Below are positions 52,512 through 64,000 of a stretch of 64,000 nucleotides of DNA, one piece after another (the first letter of the stretch is position 1; each line of letters starts with the position of its first letter). A program made the position numbers and the translations under genes. Below the pieces are notes generated by a model that was not told the origin of the DNA, made no database searches, and was given only the letters and a program-made list of their open reading frames with translations. The stretch lies in contig NC_092094.1 of assembly GCF_045679555.1 (NCBI RefSeq), positions 17,810,905 to 17,874,904 on the forward strand, read 5' to 3'. Origin of the DNA: Salvelinus alpinus. Its lineage: Eukaryota > Chordata > Actinopteri > Salmoniformes > Salmonidae.

Positions 52512-53577
52512 CTTGATATACCCAGATAAGTAGGTCTCTAGTCTGATAGGATACCGGTGCTGTTGCACTACCTGATATGCCCAGATAAGTAGGTCTCTAG
52601 TCTGATAGGATACCGGTGCTGTTGCACTACCTGATATGCCCAGATAAGTAGGTCTCTGGTCTGATAGGATACCGGTGCTGTTGCACTACCTGATATACCC
52701 AGAGAAGTAGGTCTCTGGTCTGATAGGATACCGGTGCTGTTGCACTACCTGATATACCCAGAGAAGTAGGTCTCTGGTCTGATAGGATACCGGTGCTGTT
52801 GCACTACCTGATATACCCAGAGAAGTAGGTCTCTGGTCTGATAGGATACCGGTGCTGTTGCACTACCTGATATGCCCAGATAAGTAGGTCTCTGGTCTGA
52901 TAGGATACCGGTGCTGTTGCACTACCTGATATACCCAGAGAAGTAGGTCTCTGGTCTGATAGGATACCGGTGCTGTTGCACTACCTGATATACCCAGAGA
53001 AGTAGGTCTCTGGTCTGATAGGATACCGGTGCTGTTGCACTACCTGATATGCCCAGAGAAGTAGGTCTCTGGTCTGATAGGATACCGGTGCTGTTGCACT
53101 ACCTGATATGCCCAGAGAAGTAGGTCTCTGGTCTGATAGGATACCGGTGCTGTTGCACTGCCTGATATGCCCAGATAAGTAGGTCTCTGGTCTGATAGGA
53201 TACCGGTGCTGTTGCACTGCCTGATATGCCCAGATAAGTAGGTCTCTGGTCTGATAGGATACCGGTGCTGTTGCACTACCTGATATACCCAGAGAAGTAG
53301 GTTTCTGGTCTGATAGGATACCGGTGCTGTTGCACTACCTGATATACCCAGAGAAGTAGGTCTCTGGTCTGATAGGATACCGGTGCTGTTGCACTACCTG
53401 ATATACCCAGAGAAGTAGGTCTCTGGTCTGATAGGATACCGGTGCTGTTGCACTACCTGATATACCCAGAGAAGTAGGTCTCTGGTCTGATAGGATACCG
53501 GTGCTGTTGCACTACCTGATATACCCAGAGAAGTAGGTCTCTGGTCTGATAGGATACCGGTGCTGTTGCACTGCCTG
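52512..53577. repeat. 59-bp minisatellite, about 18 units
   Basis: Units read CTGATATACCCAGAGAAGTA, then GGTCTCTGGTCTGATAGGAT and ACCGGTGCTGTTGCACTAC. Variants ATATGCCCAGATAAG and CTCTAG are concentrated at the left end, and the rightmost units are most uniform. It lies 90 bp upstream of the first recognised cyb5r2 exon. Open frames within it are by-products. Confidence 0.95.
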
Positions 53578-53679
53578 ATGAATGAAATAAGTGTTTAGTG
53601 TAGCATCAGTACTAAATGGCAGTCCAAGGATGTGTTGAAGAGGGAAGTCCAAAGCGAAACCGCTTTGTATCATGGCTTA

Positions 53680-53800
53680 CATCCTGCGCAGAATCAGAGT
53701 TGCAAAGTTGGAATACTGTAACTTTAATATCACCGGCAGACCAACTCAATAGCAGCTTGAAGTTAGAAACTAAATGTAACTCAATTTAAAGGCAATGTGC
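53680..53800. mobile_element. Left half of a MITE split by a LINE
   Basis: CAATTTAAAGGCAATGTGCCC matches the interior of the 27039-27226 MITE. The other half resumes at 55590 with GCGGAGACTGCATTCACG and ends near 55700 with TATTGAATCAAGCCC. Confidence 0.6.
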
Positions 53801-55588
53801 CCTATCTCCAGTTAAGTTGAAAAAGGCCACATCCAAACAGAACTGCAGAAAGGCAGCGCAGAAGTGAAAAAAGCCAAAGTTGCAGGTTCATTATGATATC
53901 CTGAGAGAGCCACTTGACATACATAAGGCAATTAGAAATGCCAGACAGGCACAATATTCTCACTTGATCACTATTAATCAGAATAATTTGAGAGTGCTCT
54001 TCTCGAACATTGATTGCATGATAAATCCTTCCCCTGCAAACCGATGGGAACTTTCCTCTACACCTAAATGTGATGAGTTTACGGCATATTTCAGAGATAA
54101 GATAACAAACATTAGGCTGGGTATCAGTCAAGCAAGACCTGATGAGAAATTTGAGGATATGTGCTCTAGCCTACCACGCAAGGGCACTAAGGATTTATTT
54201 TCCCTGGTTGACACAGACATGCTGCAAGCTATTGTTAATCACTCCCTGTTCACATGCACTTTACCCCCCTGCCCTAAAAACTATTATGGTGGAAATTTAA
54301 TCTAGAATCTTCAGCATTTAGCCATTTTTGTCCAATCTCCAACTTTCCATTCTTGAGCAAAATTCTGGAGAAATTGGTGTTCAAACACCTAAATGATTTT
54401 TTAAGTGCCAACTGTATTTTTTTAAATTCCAATTCCAATGATGTCTGGACAGACTGGAGAGGTGGGTTGGCCTCCGGTCCAATTCTAAATTGGTTTAGGA
54501 CCTATTTAACCGGTCAAGAGTTTTTTTCTCACCATTGGTGAATGTGGCGTTCCACAAGGTTTGATTTTGGGTCCGGTACTGTTCTGTTTATATACAGGGG
54601 TAAGTTATCAGAAAGCACAACATTGATTTTCATTGCTACACAGACGATACACAACTGTACATTTCTGTATCACCAGAGGATTTTAGCTCCACAGATAAAT
54701 GATTAGACTGTATTAGTGATTTAAATACTTGGATGGCTCACAACTTCCTCCAGCTAAATCAAGTCAAGACCGAGGTAATTATTGTTGCATTCAAAACACA
54801 GAGAGAAAATCTAGCTGTAGATTTTAATTCATGGGCAATAAAGACAAAACACAAGGTAAAAAACCTACGTGTTATTTTAGATTCTTAACTAAATTTCGAA
54901 TCACACATTAGGAATGTGACCAGCTTTTTACCGCCTGAGGAACATTGCCAAGGTGCGTCCGTTTCTCTCTCAGGCTGATACAGAGAGACTCATCCATGCT
55001 TTTATTACAATCAGGCTTGACTACAGTAATGCTCTCCTGTCTGTTCTACCCAAGAAAGCCATTGGTCAACTGTAAAACATACAGAATGCTGCAGCACGGG
55101 TACTGACCAAGACCAGACGGAGAGCACACATTACACCGGTTTTAAGGTCTCTGCACTGGCTGCCTGTGAGTTTTAGAATTTAATTTAAGATTCTTCTAAT
55201 GTTTTTTTTAATCAATTCATGATTGTGCACCCCAATGCATGTCAGACATGCTTTTAAGTTATGTACTATACACAGTAGGTCCCTCAGGTCCTCTGGCACA
55301 GGATCAAGAGACGTGGAGAGGCAGCCTTTAGTTACTATGCCCCCCCTGCCAGAGAACCTGTGGAGGGCCGAAACTATAGACATATTTAAAAAAACATATT
55401 TTTAGTTTTACTTTTCCTTAGGGTGATTTTTAGATGTTCAGTTTGTGTCATTCCCTTATGTTTGTTGTGTAGTAAATATTTAAGATTTTATTTTCATTGT
55501 TTTTTATTAGTTTTTTCCTGTGAAGTACATTGTGTTGCATTCCATGTCTGAAAAGTGCTGTATAAATAAAGCTTGATTTGATTTGTTT
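53800..55588 (+). mobile_element. Decayed L2-like non-LTR retrotransposon, 5'-truncated
   Basis: Frame pieces on the + strand: RWELSSTPKCDEFTAYFRDK (about 54045), then FLSKILEKLVFKHLNDFLSA (about 54350), GECGVPQGLILGPVLF (about 54538), [18 protein letters not shown] (the catalytic F/YADD box with Ala changed to Thr, about 54640), and MAHNFLQLNQVKTEVIIV (about 54735). Stops and frameshifts are many. The 3' end is CTGTATAAATAAAGCTTGAT, a typical tail of this clade. Confidence 0.82.
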
Positions 55589-55589
55589 G

Positions 55590-55700
55590 CGGAGACTGCA
55601 TTCACGTAAACGCTGCATGTCATTTAAATCGGAAATTACCTTTAAATTTCAATCTCAATTTCAATCTCAATCTCGCAATACGTATTGAATCAAGCCCTAA
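55590..55700. mobile_element. Right half of the split MITE
   Basis: GCGGAGACTGCATTCACGTA and AAATTACCTTTAAATTTCAA match the canonical interior. The end TATTGAATCAAGCCC is the terminal repeat with one or two changes. Confidence 0.6.
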
Positions 55701-56239
55701 ATTTGTGAAAATCCTATAATTTATGTCAGAAGAATCAGAATGATCTGAATTAGTTTTTGCAGGTGTAAGACCATGCACTCTAAAACAAGTAGAAACACAT
55801 GGGAAATAGGGAAGGTGGGATTTATCTATACTACAATGTCATTTTATTTATTTCTGTGACTTGCAAACCTGCTGTAAAATGAATAAGAGTTCTGGCCAGA
55901 TTACGAGAGGATGTCAAGTCATTGTTATTCCTTGTTTGTCATTATAGATAAGATCCAATGGTGTTTATCGGTGAGAGTGGAGATGGGCTCTATCCGAGGG
56001 ATCAAGACGGGATGACTGGGAGGGCATCAGACACTTCGGTCTTTCGGTGTACCCCCTCTCCCCAAGTAGAGACCCACTAGCCACTATAGTTTAATTAAAT
56101 TCACAAGGTATTACAAACTGACCACAGTATTTAAAAGGCAGTCTTTCTCCAGTGTGTTTATGACATAATCCACAGACTGTTGGTACATTAGGAGAGGAGT
56201 TGGAGCATTAAAGACCTAAAAAGGCACAGGGCCTCAAAG

Positions 56240-59200
56240 TACAATGTAGTACTTTGCTTTATGTTTTTGTGTGTTCCATGGGATGTACACCGCCCTATGA
56301 CAAGTCTGCTAAAATGTTTTGTCTGGTTCTTCAATGATGGACGGAACAGACAAGGCCAACAAAATCCAATTTATTACATGGAATGTACATGGACTCCACA
56401 ATGGAAAGAAAAAGCACAAGGTTCTAGAACATTTAAAAGAGATTATCAGCAGATGTGGTTTTCCTGCAAGAGATACATTTCAAAAAGGAGAAATGTAATA
56501 ATTTAAAAGGGGAGCTGGGTTGGAGAGGCCTATACTGCCACCTACTGTATTCAATGAATAGATTCAGTCTGATATTCAAATACAACACAATGTACAGTTG
56601 ACAGTAAACGCAATGAATGTCATTTATGCCCTAAAAAAAATAAAAGGAATGTTCAAAGGCCATTATTAGAATACTATCATCATAGGAAGAAGGCAGTCTA
56701 TTTCTTAAAAAGTTCACTTGGTGTAGGCATCCTGACAAACAAGAATACAACCTTTTCCCTTATATCCCAGTACCTTACATGGTGAAAAATACATATTGGT
56801 TTAATTGTATATCCCCCAGGTGGAGGGGTTAGCGGGGGGGGGGGGTTAGCAGGCAACCTAAATCAGAAATTTAGCAAGTTAGACAACAATAAAGGGTATA
56901 CTCAAGGAACCTCCAAAGAGGCTGAAAAAAACATAATCTCTACAAATAATCTAAAGGACATCTGGAGATTACTATTCAACTACAAAATACTACTCCTTTT
57001 TTTTCTCAAAGTAAGAAAATCTACTCAAGAATTGACTACATTTAATGTATATTTCCCAAAATTCACTACATTTATTGGGTAAAGAAATCCATGACATAGT
57101 GATATCGGATCATTCTCCTGTATCGTGCTTAATTACACCAACATAAAATATACTTAGTGACAGAATATGGAGAATGAACAGAGCGCATCGTCAAGAACCG
57201 AAATGTATTAAATACATAAACAAAAACAAAAAAACTTTACCATTACAAATGAGGACAGAGTAAAGCCCTCCCCTGACATAATTTGGGATGTTAAGGCATA
57301 CATAAAGGGGATGATAATCTCATTCTCGGCAAAACATAAATCTGAGTTAATAAAAAAGAAAATAGTTCAAAAAGAAAACATTTCTGAACTTAAGCAGGCA
57401 TATGTTTTGGATTGAAGAGAGCCAACAACTACAGGTTAAAATTAAACATACTATTTACTGGCAAATAAACCCAGGAAACACCTTGTATTCCTCACAAATG
57501 AATACATGCCAAACCAGTTATAGTTTTAAAAGTTAAGGATACAAATGCTTCAATTAGACAACGCTATTAATTTCCATTTTAAAGGCTTTTATGAAAATCT
57601 ATATAAATCCAAATTAAAGTTGGACTGATCTTACAGCCTTAGACTCAACAACCCTGAAGCAACTATCAGGAAGAAAAAAAATCCCTCCCAAATAAATATT
57701 AGACAAAACTTTCATGTGAAAAAAAGCACCAGGTATGGACAGCTTTCCCATAAAATGTTACTTAACATTCTGGGACAAAGTAGAGCTCCTAATTTACTGA
57801 AATGATAAGACATACAGTACTGTGCAAAAAAATTAGGCAGGTGTGAAAAAAATACTGTAAAGTAAGAATGCTTTCAAAAATAGACAGGTTAATAGTTTAT
57901 ATTTATCAATTAACAAAAGTGAGCGAACAGAAGAAAAATCTACATAAAATCACATTTGATGTGACCACCCTTTGCCTTCAAAACAGCATTACATCTTCTA
58001 GGTACACTTGCACACAGTTTGAAGGAACTCAGCAGGTAGGCAGGCCCAAACATCTTGGGGAACTAACCACAGTTCTTCTGTGGATTTATGCAGCCTCAGG
58101 TGCTTCTCTCTCTTCATGTAATCCCAAACAGATTCGATGATGTTGAGATCAGGGCTCTGTGGGGGCCATACCATCACTTCCAGGACACCTTGTACTTCTT
58201 TATGCTGCATTTAGTTCTTAATGACTTTCACTGTATATGTGGGGTCTTTGTTTGCTGCAGAATAAATTTGGGGCCAATCAGATGCCTCCCTGATGGTATT
58301 TCATGATGGATAAGTATCTGCCTGTACTTCTCAGCATTGAGGAGACCATTAATTCTGACCAAATCCCTAACTCCATTTGCAGAAATGTAGCCCCAAACTT
58401 GCAAGGAAAATCCACCATGCTTCACTGTTGCCTGCAGACACTCATTCGTGTACCGCTCCCCAGCCCTTCGGTGAACAAACTGCATTCTGCTACAACCAGT
58501 CCAGAGCACCTGCTGCCATTTTTCTGCACCCCAGTTCCTGTGTTTTTGTGCATAGTTGAGTCGCTTGGCCTTGTTTCCACGTCGGAGGTATGGCTTTTTG
58601 GCCACAAGTCTTCCTTGAAGGCCACTTCTGACCAGACTTCTCCGGACAGTAGATGGGTGTACCAGGGTCCCACTGTTTTCTGCCAATTCTGAGCTCATGG
58701 CACTGCTGGACATCTTCCGATTGCGAAGAGAAGTAAGCATGATGTGTCTTTCATCTGCTGCAGTAAGTTCCCTTGGCCGACCACTGCGTCTACGGTCCTC
58801 AACGTTGCCCGTGTCTTTGTGCTTCTTCAAAATAGCTTGGACAGCACACCTGGAAACCCCTGTCTGCCTTGAAATTTCTGCCTGGGAGAGACCTTGCTGA
58901 TGCGGTATGACTACCTTGTGTCTTATTGCTGTGCTCAGTCTTGCCATGGAGCATGACTTTTGACAGTAAACTGTCTTCCGCAACCTCACCTTGTTAGCGG
59001 AGTTTGGTTGTTCCTCACCCAGTTTAATTTCTCCTACACAGCTGTTTCTGTTTCAGTTAATGATTGTGTTTCAACCTACAAATTGATTGATGATCATCAG
59101 CACCTGTTTGGTATAATTATTTAATCATACACCTGACTATATGCCTACAAAATCCCTGACTTTGTGCAAGTGTACCTACAATAATTGATGCTGTTTTGAA

Positions 59201-60341
59201 GGCAAAGGGTGGTCACACCAAATATGGATTCGATTTAGATTTTTCTTCTGTTTACTCACTTTGCATTTAGTTAATTGATAAATATAATTTATTAACATGT
59301 CTATTTTTTAAAGCATTCTAACTTTACAGCATTTTTTCACACCATGTCACTCAATTCAGTGCTTCCTAGCTCCATGTATCAAACAGTTATCTCAGTTATA
59401 TTATATTATATTAGAAGCAGGACAATCTGGAGAGTCCCCTGCAGATTACAGACCCATAAATGTAATAAATTGTGACAAAATAAAAAATAAATAACAAATA
59501 ATAACAAAACTCATAAGCAACAGAATAGCAAAAGTCTTACCAGACTTGACATTTTAATCAAACAGGGTTTATTAAAAATAAAATAGACACTTACAAAAAA
59601 AATACAAGAACATGTTTCAATATGATACAATGATACAATAAGCTAAAATACAAGATGTAGATTTATCAATATTGGCGTTGGATGCTGAAAAGGCTTTCTA
59701 CTGTCTTGAATGACCTTTTCTATTAAAAACTTTGGTAAGCCTTCAACTTTCCAGTTGAAATAATACATTTCATAATAATGTTATATAAATATCCTAATGC
59801 AAATATGTACACAAATAATACATTATCTGAATAAATTGCTTTAGAAAGGAGCACAAGACAGGGATGCCCTCTGTCCCCCCTCCTGTTTGCACTAGCAATT
59901 GAACCGCTTGCCGAATTAGACAGGACCCAAAGTATAGGTAAACATGAGTATAAACTAAACTTATTTGCCTGACGATCTCGTGATGTACTGTACCTGACAA
60001 ATATTGAAAACTCAATGCCCCCCTTGTTAAAAATATTTTCAGAATACTCTAAAATCTCAGGATATAAAATACATGTGGAAAAAACTAAAATAATGGCAAT
60101 AGGAAAAATAAAAATAATAACTCTTATTTACAGCAATTCTTTAAGTGGACCACAAAAAAATACAAAAAAAATACTTAGGAGGCTTAATAAGTGACAACAA
60201 ACAAAAAATATATACAGTAAAGATAACGTTATCCCATTACTCAACAACATGAAAGCAGATCTAATTAAATGGAACAATCTTCCCATAAATCTTACAGTTA
60301 AAGAATAAACCTTTTTAGAATGGCATGGCTTATAAAGTTTT
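56240..60341 (+). mobile_element. Degenerate L1-like LINE interrupted by a Tc1
   Basis: Text on the + strand follows the order of an L1-type ORF2: endonuclease start WNVHGLHN (about 56380) with VVFLQETHFKK-like remnants (about 56455), RIDYI (about 57030), KAPGMDSFPIKCY (about 57725), then after the Tc1 PADYRPINVINCD (about 59440), ALDAEKAF (about 59675), RQGCPLSPLLFALAIEPLA (about 59850) and SGYKIHVEKTKIMA (about 60055). Frameshifts and stops throughout. The FADD box is not legible. Confidence 0.75.
57813..59343 (-). mobile_element. Tc1/mariner element inserted in the L1-like LINE
   Basis: Starts TACAGTACTGTGCAAAAAAA. The right terminal repeat is truncated near TTTACAGCATTTTTTCACAC. The transposase reads on the - strand from the ATG at 58947 (MARLSTAIRHKVVIPHQQGL, HTH), with an open frame to 58228, then after a frame change SPDLNIIESVWDYMKREKH at about 58160. 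The first catalytic Asp is Gly (WTGCSRMQF) and the second aspartate region (LQQTKTPHIQ) is also altered, so it is inactive. Confidence 0.88.
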
Positions 60342-61992
60342 TACACTGAAGAAAAATAAAATGCAACATGCAGCAATTTTTTTTCATGAAATCAGTCAAT
60401 TGAAATAAATTAATTCAGGCCCTAATCTATGAATTTCACATGACTGGGAATACATGTCACGGCCGTCAAAGGAAGTAGACCAAAGCGCAGCGTGGTGAGC
60501 GTACATATTCCTTTTTATTTAGGATGACGCCGACAAAAACAATAAACAATACAAAAACAACCGTGAAGCTTAAGGCTAAAGTGCCACAAACAAAGACAAC
60601 TTCCCACACTGAAAGGAGGGAAAAGGGCTACCTAAGTATGGTTCCCAATCAGAGACAATGATAGACAGCTGTCCCTGATTGAGAACCATACCCGGCCAAA
60701 ACATAGAAATACAAAATCATAGAAAACAAAAACATAGAATGCCCACCCCAAATCACACCCTGACCAAACCAAATAGAGACATAAAAAGGCTCTCTAAGGT
60801 CAGGGCGTGACAATACAGATATGCATCTGATCGTCACATATACCTTAAAAAAAGGTAGGGGCCTGGATCAGAAAACCAGTCAGTATCTGGTGTGTTGATT
60901 GTAGCCTGTGGAATGTGGAATGTTGTCCTGCTCCTCTTCAATTGCTGTACGAAGTTGCTGGATATTGTCGGGAACTGGAACACGCTGTCATACACTTCAA
61001 TCCAGAGCATCCCAAACGTGCTCAATGGGTGACATGGCAGTGGATGAATGGCACGTCACTGTATCTCTGTGCATTCAAATTGCCATCAATAAAATGCATT
61101 TGTGTTCATTGTCTGTAGCTTATGCCTGCCCATATCATAACCCCAACGCCACCATGGGGCAACGTTGACATCAGCAAATTGCTCGTCCACACACGACGCC
61201 ATACACGCTGTCTTCCATCTGCCCGGTACAGTTGAAACCGGGATTCATCCGAGAAGAACACACTTCTCCAGCGTGCCAGTGGCCATTGAAGGTGAGCATT
61301 TGCCCACTGAAGTTGGTTACAATGCCGAACTACAATCAGGTCAAGACCCTGGTGAGGACGACAAGCATGCAGATGAGCATCCCTGAGACGGTTTCTGACA
61401 GACTGTGCAGATATTCTTCAGTTATGCAAACCCACAGTTTCATCAGCTGTCTGGGTGGCTGGTCTCAGACGATCCCGCAGGTGAAGAAGACAGATGTGGA
61501 AGGGCTGGCGTGGTTACATGTGGTCTGCGGTTGTGAGGCCGGTTGGACGTACTGCCAAATTCTCTAAAACGACGTTGAAGGCGGCTTATGGTAGAGAAAT
61601 TAACATTAAATTATCTGGCAACAGCTCTGGTAGACATTACTGCAGTCATCATGCCAATTGCTAGCTCCTTAAATACTTGAGACATCTGTGGCATTGTGTT
61701 GTGTGACAAAACTGCACATTTTAGAGTGGCCTTTTATTGTCCCCAGCACAAGGTGCACATTTGTAATGATCATGCTGTTTAATCAGCTTCTTGATATGCC
61801 ACACCTGTCAAGTGGATGAATTATCTTTGGCAAGGGAGAAATACTCATGAACACATGTAAATACATGTGTGTGCAACATTTAAGAAAAATAAGCTTTTTA
61901 TGCATATGGAACATTTCTGGGATCTTTTATTTCTGCTCATGAAACATGGGACCAACACTTTACATGTTTCGTATATATTTTTGTTTAGTGTA
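60342..61992 (-). mobile_element. Tc1-like element containing a solo-LTR-like insertion
   Basis: TACACTGAAGAAAAATAAAA at the left and TATATTTTTGTTTAGTGTA at the right are inverted. The - strand keeps transposase-related text across 60840-61600 but no long frame. It is interrupted at 60455-60812. Confidence 0.82.
60455..60812 (-). mobile_element. Solo-LTR-like element with 5-bp target duplication
   Basis: 358 bp beginning TGTCACGGCCGTC and ending GGTCAGGGCGTGACA (TG...CA ends), flanked by ATACA on both sides (60450-60454 and 60813-60817). On the - strand it carries an AATAAAAAGG polyadenylation-like motif near the end. No coding sequence. It could alternatively be a short-TIR DNA element. Confidence 0.72.
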
Positions 61993-62428
61993 TTTATGAA
62001 AATAATGTAGGTTTTGACTGTTGTTTCATTGTTTAGAAGTTGAAGCATTGGTCAGACAACTGTTGAACAGGCACAGGCTCTGGATAGATTTCTTCATCTT
62101 TGTTTATAGTTTTAGAAGATTACTTTTGGCCCAATCCCTCTATCCCTCTACGGGTTGATTTCATTGAATCCAACAGACAGTGACCTTGTTCCTACCAGCA
62201 GGTGGTGCCACATTATCTGGAGAAGACTGAAGTTTTAATTTCCTCCTGAGGACCTGCATGCCAGCTGTATCCAGTACGTCCATGTGTTTTTGGTACATTG
62301 ATAGAATTTGTGTACTTTCAGCAATCAACACTTCCTGTAACCTTTAGTAATATAGTAACAACTAGACATGGTCTCTACATGAACCTGGATGTAAGGCGGA
62401 AGGACTTTACGTCTGGGGTGGAGATCAG

Positions 62429-62656
62429 AGGGGTATACTGCAAGGTATGATCCATCAGTTAGCCAGCTAACTTTGATAAGTAACCAGAAATAACTATTGC
62501 TTTTATGGTTAATAAAAAAAAGCAAAACATTGATATTAAATCAATTTGACGATGCCCATTTCAAGCTCATCTTTTTCAAAAAATATTAAAGTTATATCAG
62601 AATACTTAGGCAAGTTAGCTGGCTAACTCCTTGATCCTGCATTGTAGTATACCCCT
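62429..62656. mobile_element. MITE with about 50-bp terminal inverted repeats
   Basis: AGGGGTATACTGCAAGGTAT and TTGTAGTATACCCCT are inverted, and pairing continues through TTAGCCAGCTAACTT / AAGTTAGCTGGCTAA. The 228-bp element has no coding capacity. Confidence 0.8.
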
Positions 62657-62865
62657 CAGGTTTCATATGTTTGATTCTGTTAGTCCTTTCTGTCAAGTAG
62701 ATATTGTATCATCTGTCTGTTTGTGAACAACCCTCAAAAGCAGAATTGCATAAGCTGGCCTCCTCAGGTAATATTCTCCATGCCATCTTTCCACTTATCT
62801 GACTATTGGTGTCAGGAAGTTACCTGTATTTCGAATGACAAAGCATACTTCCCCTAGACATGTAC

Positions 62866-62995
62866 ATCATTTAGCAGAAACACTTATCCAGAGCAACTAG
62901 GGTTCAGGGCACATTTTCACCTATTTGTCTCAGGGATTCAAACCAATGACCTTTCAGGTACTGGACCAACGCTCTTAACTGCTAGGCCACCCCTA
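62866..62995. mobile_element. Short SINE-like repeat
   Basis: ATCATTTAGCAGAAACACTT and ATCCAGAGCAACTAGGG followed by GGATTCAAACCAATGACC (B-box-like on the other strand) and CTCTTAACTGCTAGGCCACC form a dispersed fish repeat with a tRNA-like end. A partial copy lies at about 34498-34555. Confidence 0.6.
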
Positions 62996-63521
62996 GGTGA
63001 CTTTGGAGATTTTCTTTCAGTCGACTTCAGCATCGTAGCCTTGAAAACAACTCCTGTTGAGCTGTAACCAAAGATGATTTCGTTACAGGGGTGTCAAACA
63101 TACGGAGCCAGGCCCTGGAGTCAGGCCTTTGCACCAAGGCTACCTAGAGGAAGGGGAGTTAATGGAGGGCTGACGGACCAATAGGAGAGAGGAACTCACT
63201 ATGACGGAGCCATGACAAAGCACAGCTGAGTGAACCAGATGAACCAATATCACTTCAGTGTCTGATCACTCAGGGGTTGAGCACCGGTTTAGCACTGGAA
63301 AAGGCTTGTGTGTGTGTGTGCATGTGCACACTGTCTAATTAATTAAAATATCTCCAGGCATGTTGATGACGCTATAATTTAATATTATCACTCCAGTGTC
63401 AGATCACTCAGTGGTTGAACACTGGTTTACAAAGAAAGTGTGTGTGTGTGTGCGTGCGTGCGAGAGAGAGAAATGTGCGTGCGAGAGAGAGAGAAATGTG
63501 CGTGCGTGCGAGAGAGAAATG

Positions 63522-63734
<213 letters not shown>

Positions 63735-64000
63735 AGAGAGAGAGACAGAGAGAGAGACAGAGACAGAGAGAGAGACAGAGAGAGAGAAAAAATACAATTG
63801 TTCCATAGCCCTTCCCACAAATCCATGGAATTTGTGCTGATTGGATGTTCCTTTTTCAAATCATGTCTCTGTTAGAACCGCTGTGTCTGCTTAATTTCTG
63901 AGCGGTATATGCAAGCAACAAAAAGCTGCTTGACTCCGTTAGAATACCACATGGTCCTCCAGCCTCAAGCTAGGTGGGTCAAGGCTAACAGGATTCTCCA

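Noticed and set aside
52512..53577. CRISPR-like array.
   Set aside because: The units are contiguous 59-bp repeats without unique spacers, in a vertebrate genome; it is a minisatellite.
53880..54305. A 141-codon frame as a host protein.
   Set aside because: It is the pre-RT segment of a decayed L2-like LINE, followed by the RT motifs in other frames.

Overview
Organism. This is vertebrate, specifically teleost, and almost certainly salmonid nuclear DNA. Short exons with GT-AG boundaries are spread over 40 kb. There are long dinucleotide microsatellites, and the intervening DNA is packed with Tc1/mariner elements whose terminal repeats are typical of trout, salmon and char genomes, together with tRNA-derived SINEs, Rex1-like, L2-like and L1-like LINE remnants, hAT-like non-autonomous elements and MITEs. 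No prokaryotic, organellar or viral gene was seen.

Genes. (1) 4464-44726, + strand: a liprin-beta gene, best read as ppfibp2 (liprin-beta-2) and lacking only its first N-terminal exons. Twenty-six coding exons join in one continuous phase and give 943 codons: a coiled-coil half (4464-29818), a low-complexity serine-rich linker (30147-34403) and three SAM domains (34596-42046), followed by alternative C-termini. (2) 46367-47245, + strand: an intronless REP15 (Rab15 effector protein) ORF, probably with a 5' non-coding exon. (3) 52421-50382, - strand: six exons of an NADH-cytochrome b5 reductase closest to CYB5R2. They carry a destroyed splice donor, a missing acceptor and an in-frame stop, so this copy looks like a decaying pseudogene. 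Human PPFIBP2 neighbours CYB5R2 and human PPFIBP1 neighbours REP15. This window has both neighbours beside one liprin-beta gene, as expected for the ancestral arrangement before the vertebrate genome duplications.

Layout. 1-4463 is upstream/intronic DNA with a Tc1 element and an hAT-like MITE. 4464-19650 holds the first coiled-coil exons, separated by five Tc1 elements or fragments and several MITEs. 19651-27226 is a mobile-element pile-up, including a nest at least three levels deep (21871-27021). 27846-34746 holds the linker exons and the first SAM exon with several microsatellites. 34808-37580 is a 37-bp minisatellite of about 75 units. 37925-44726 holds the remaining SAM exons and the C-terminus. 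46 kb to 52.4 kb contains rep15, a nearly intact Tc1 element and the cyb5r2 remnant. 52.5-64 kb is repeat-dominated: a 59-bp minisatellite, an L2-like LINE, an L1-like LINE split by a Tc1, a Tc1 split by a solo-LTR-like element, and a long GA tract.

Most striking observation. A 42-bp minisatellite of exactly 30 units (40381-41640) begins inside the third SAM-domain exon of ppfibp2 and repeats the exon end together with its GTAAGT splice donor. The unit is 14 codons with no stop, so every one of the 30 potential donors is in frame, and the SAM3 exon could lengthen in 14-residue steps. A second notable structure is a perfect 93-bp inverted duplication (5420-5512 and 6167-6259) flanking one coiled-coil exon.
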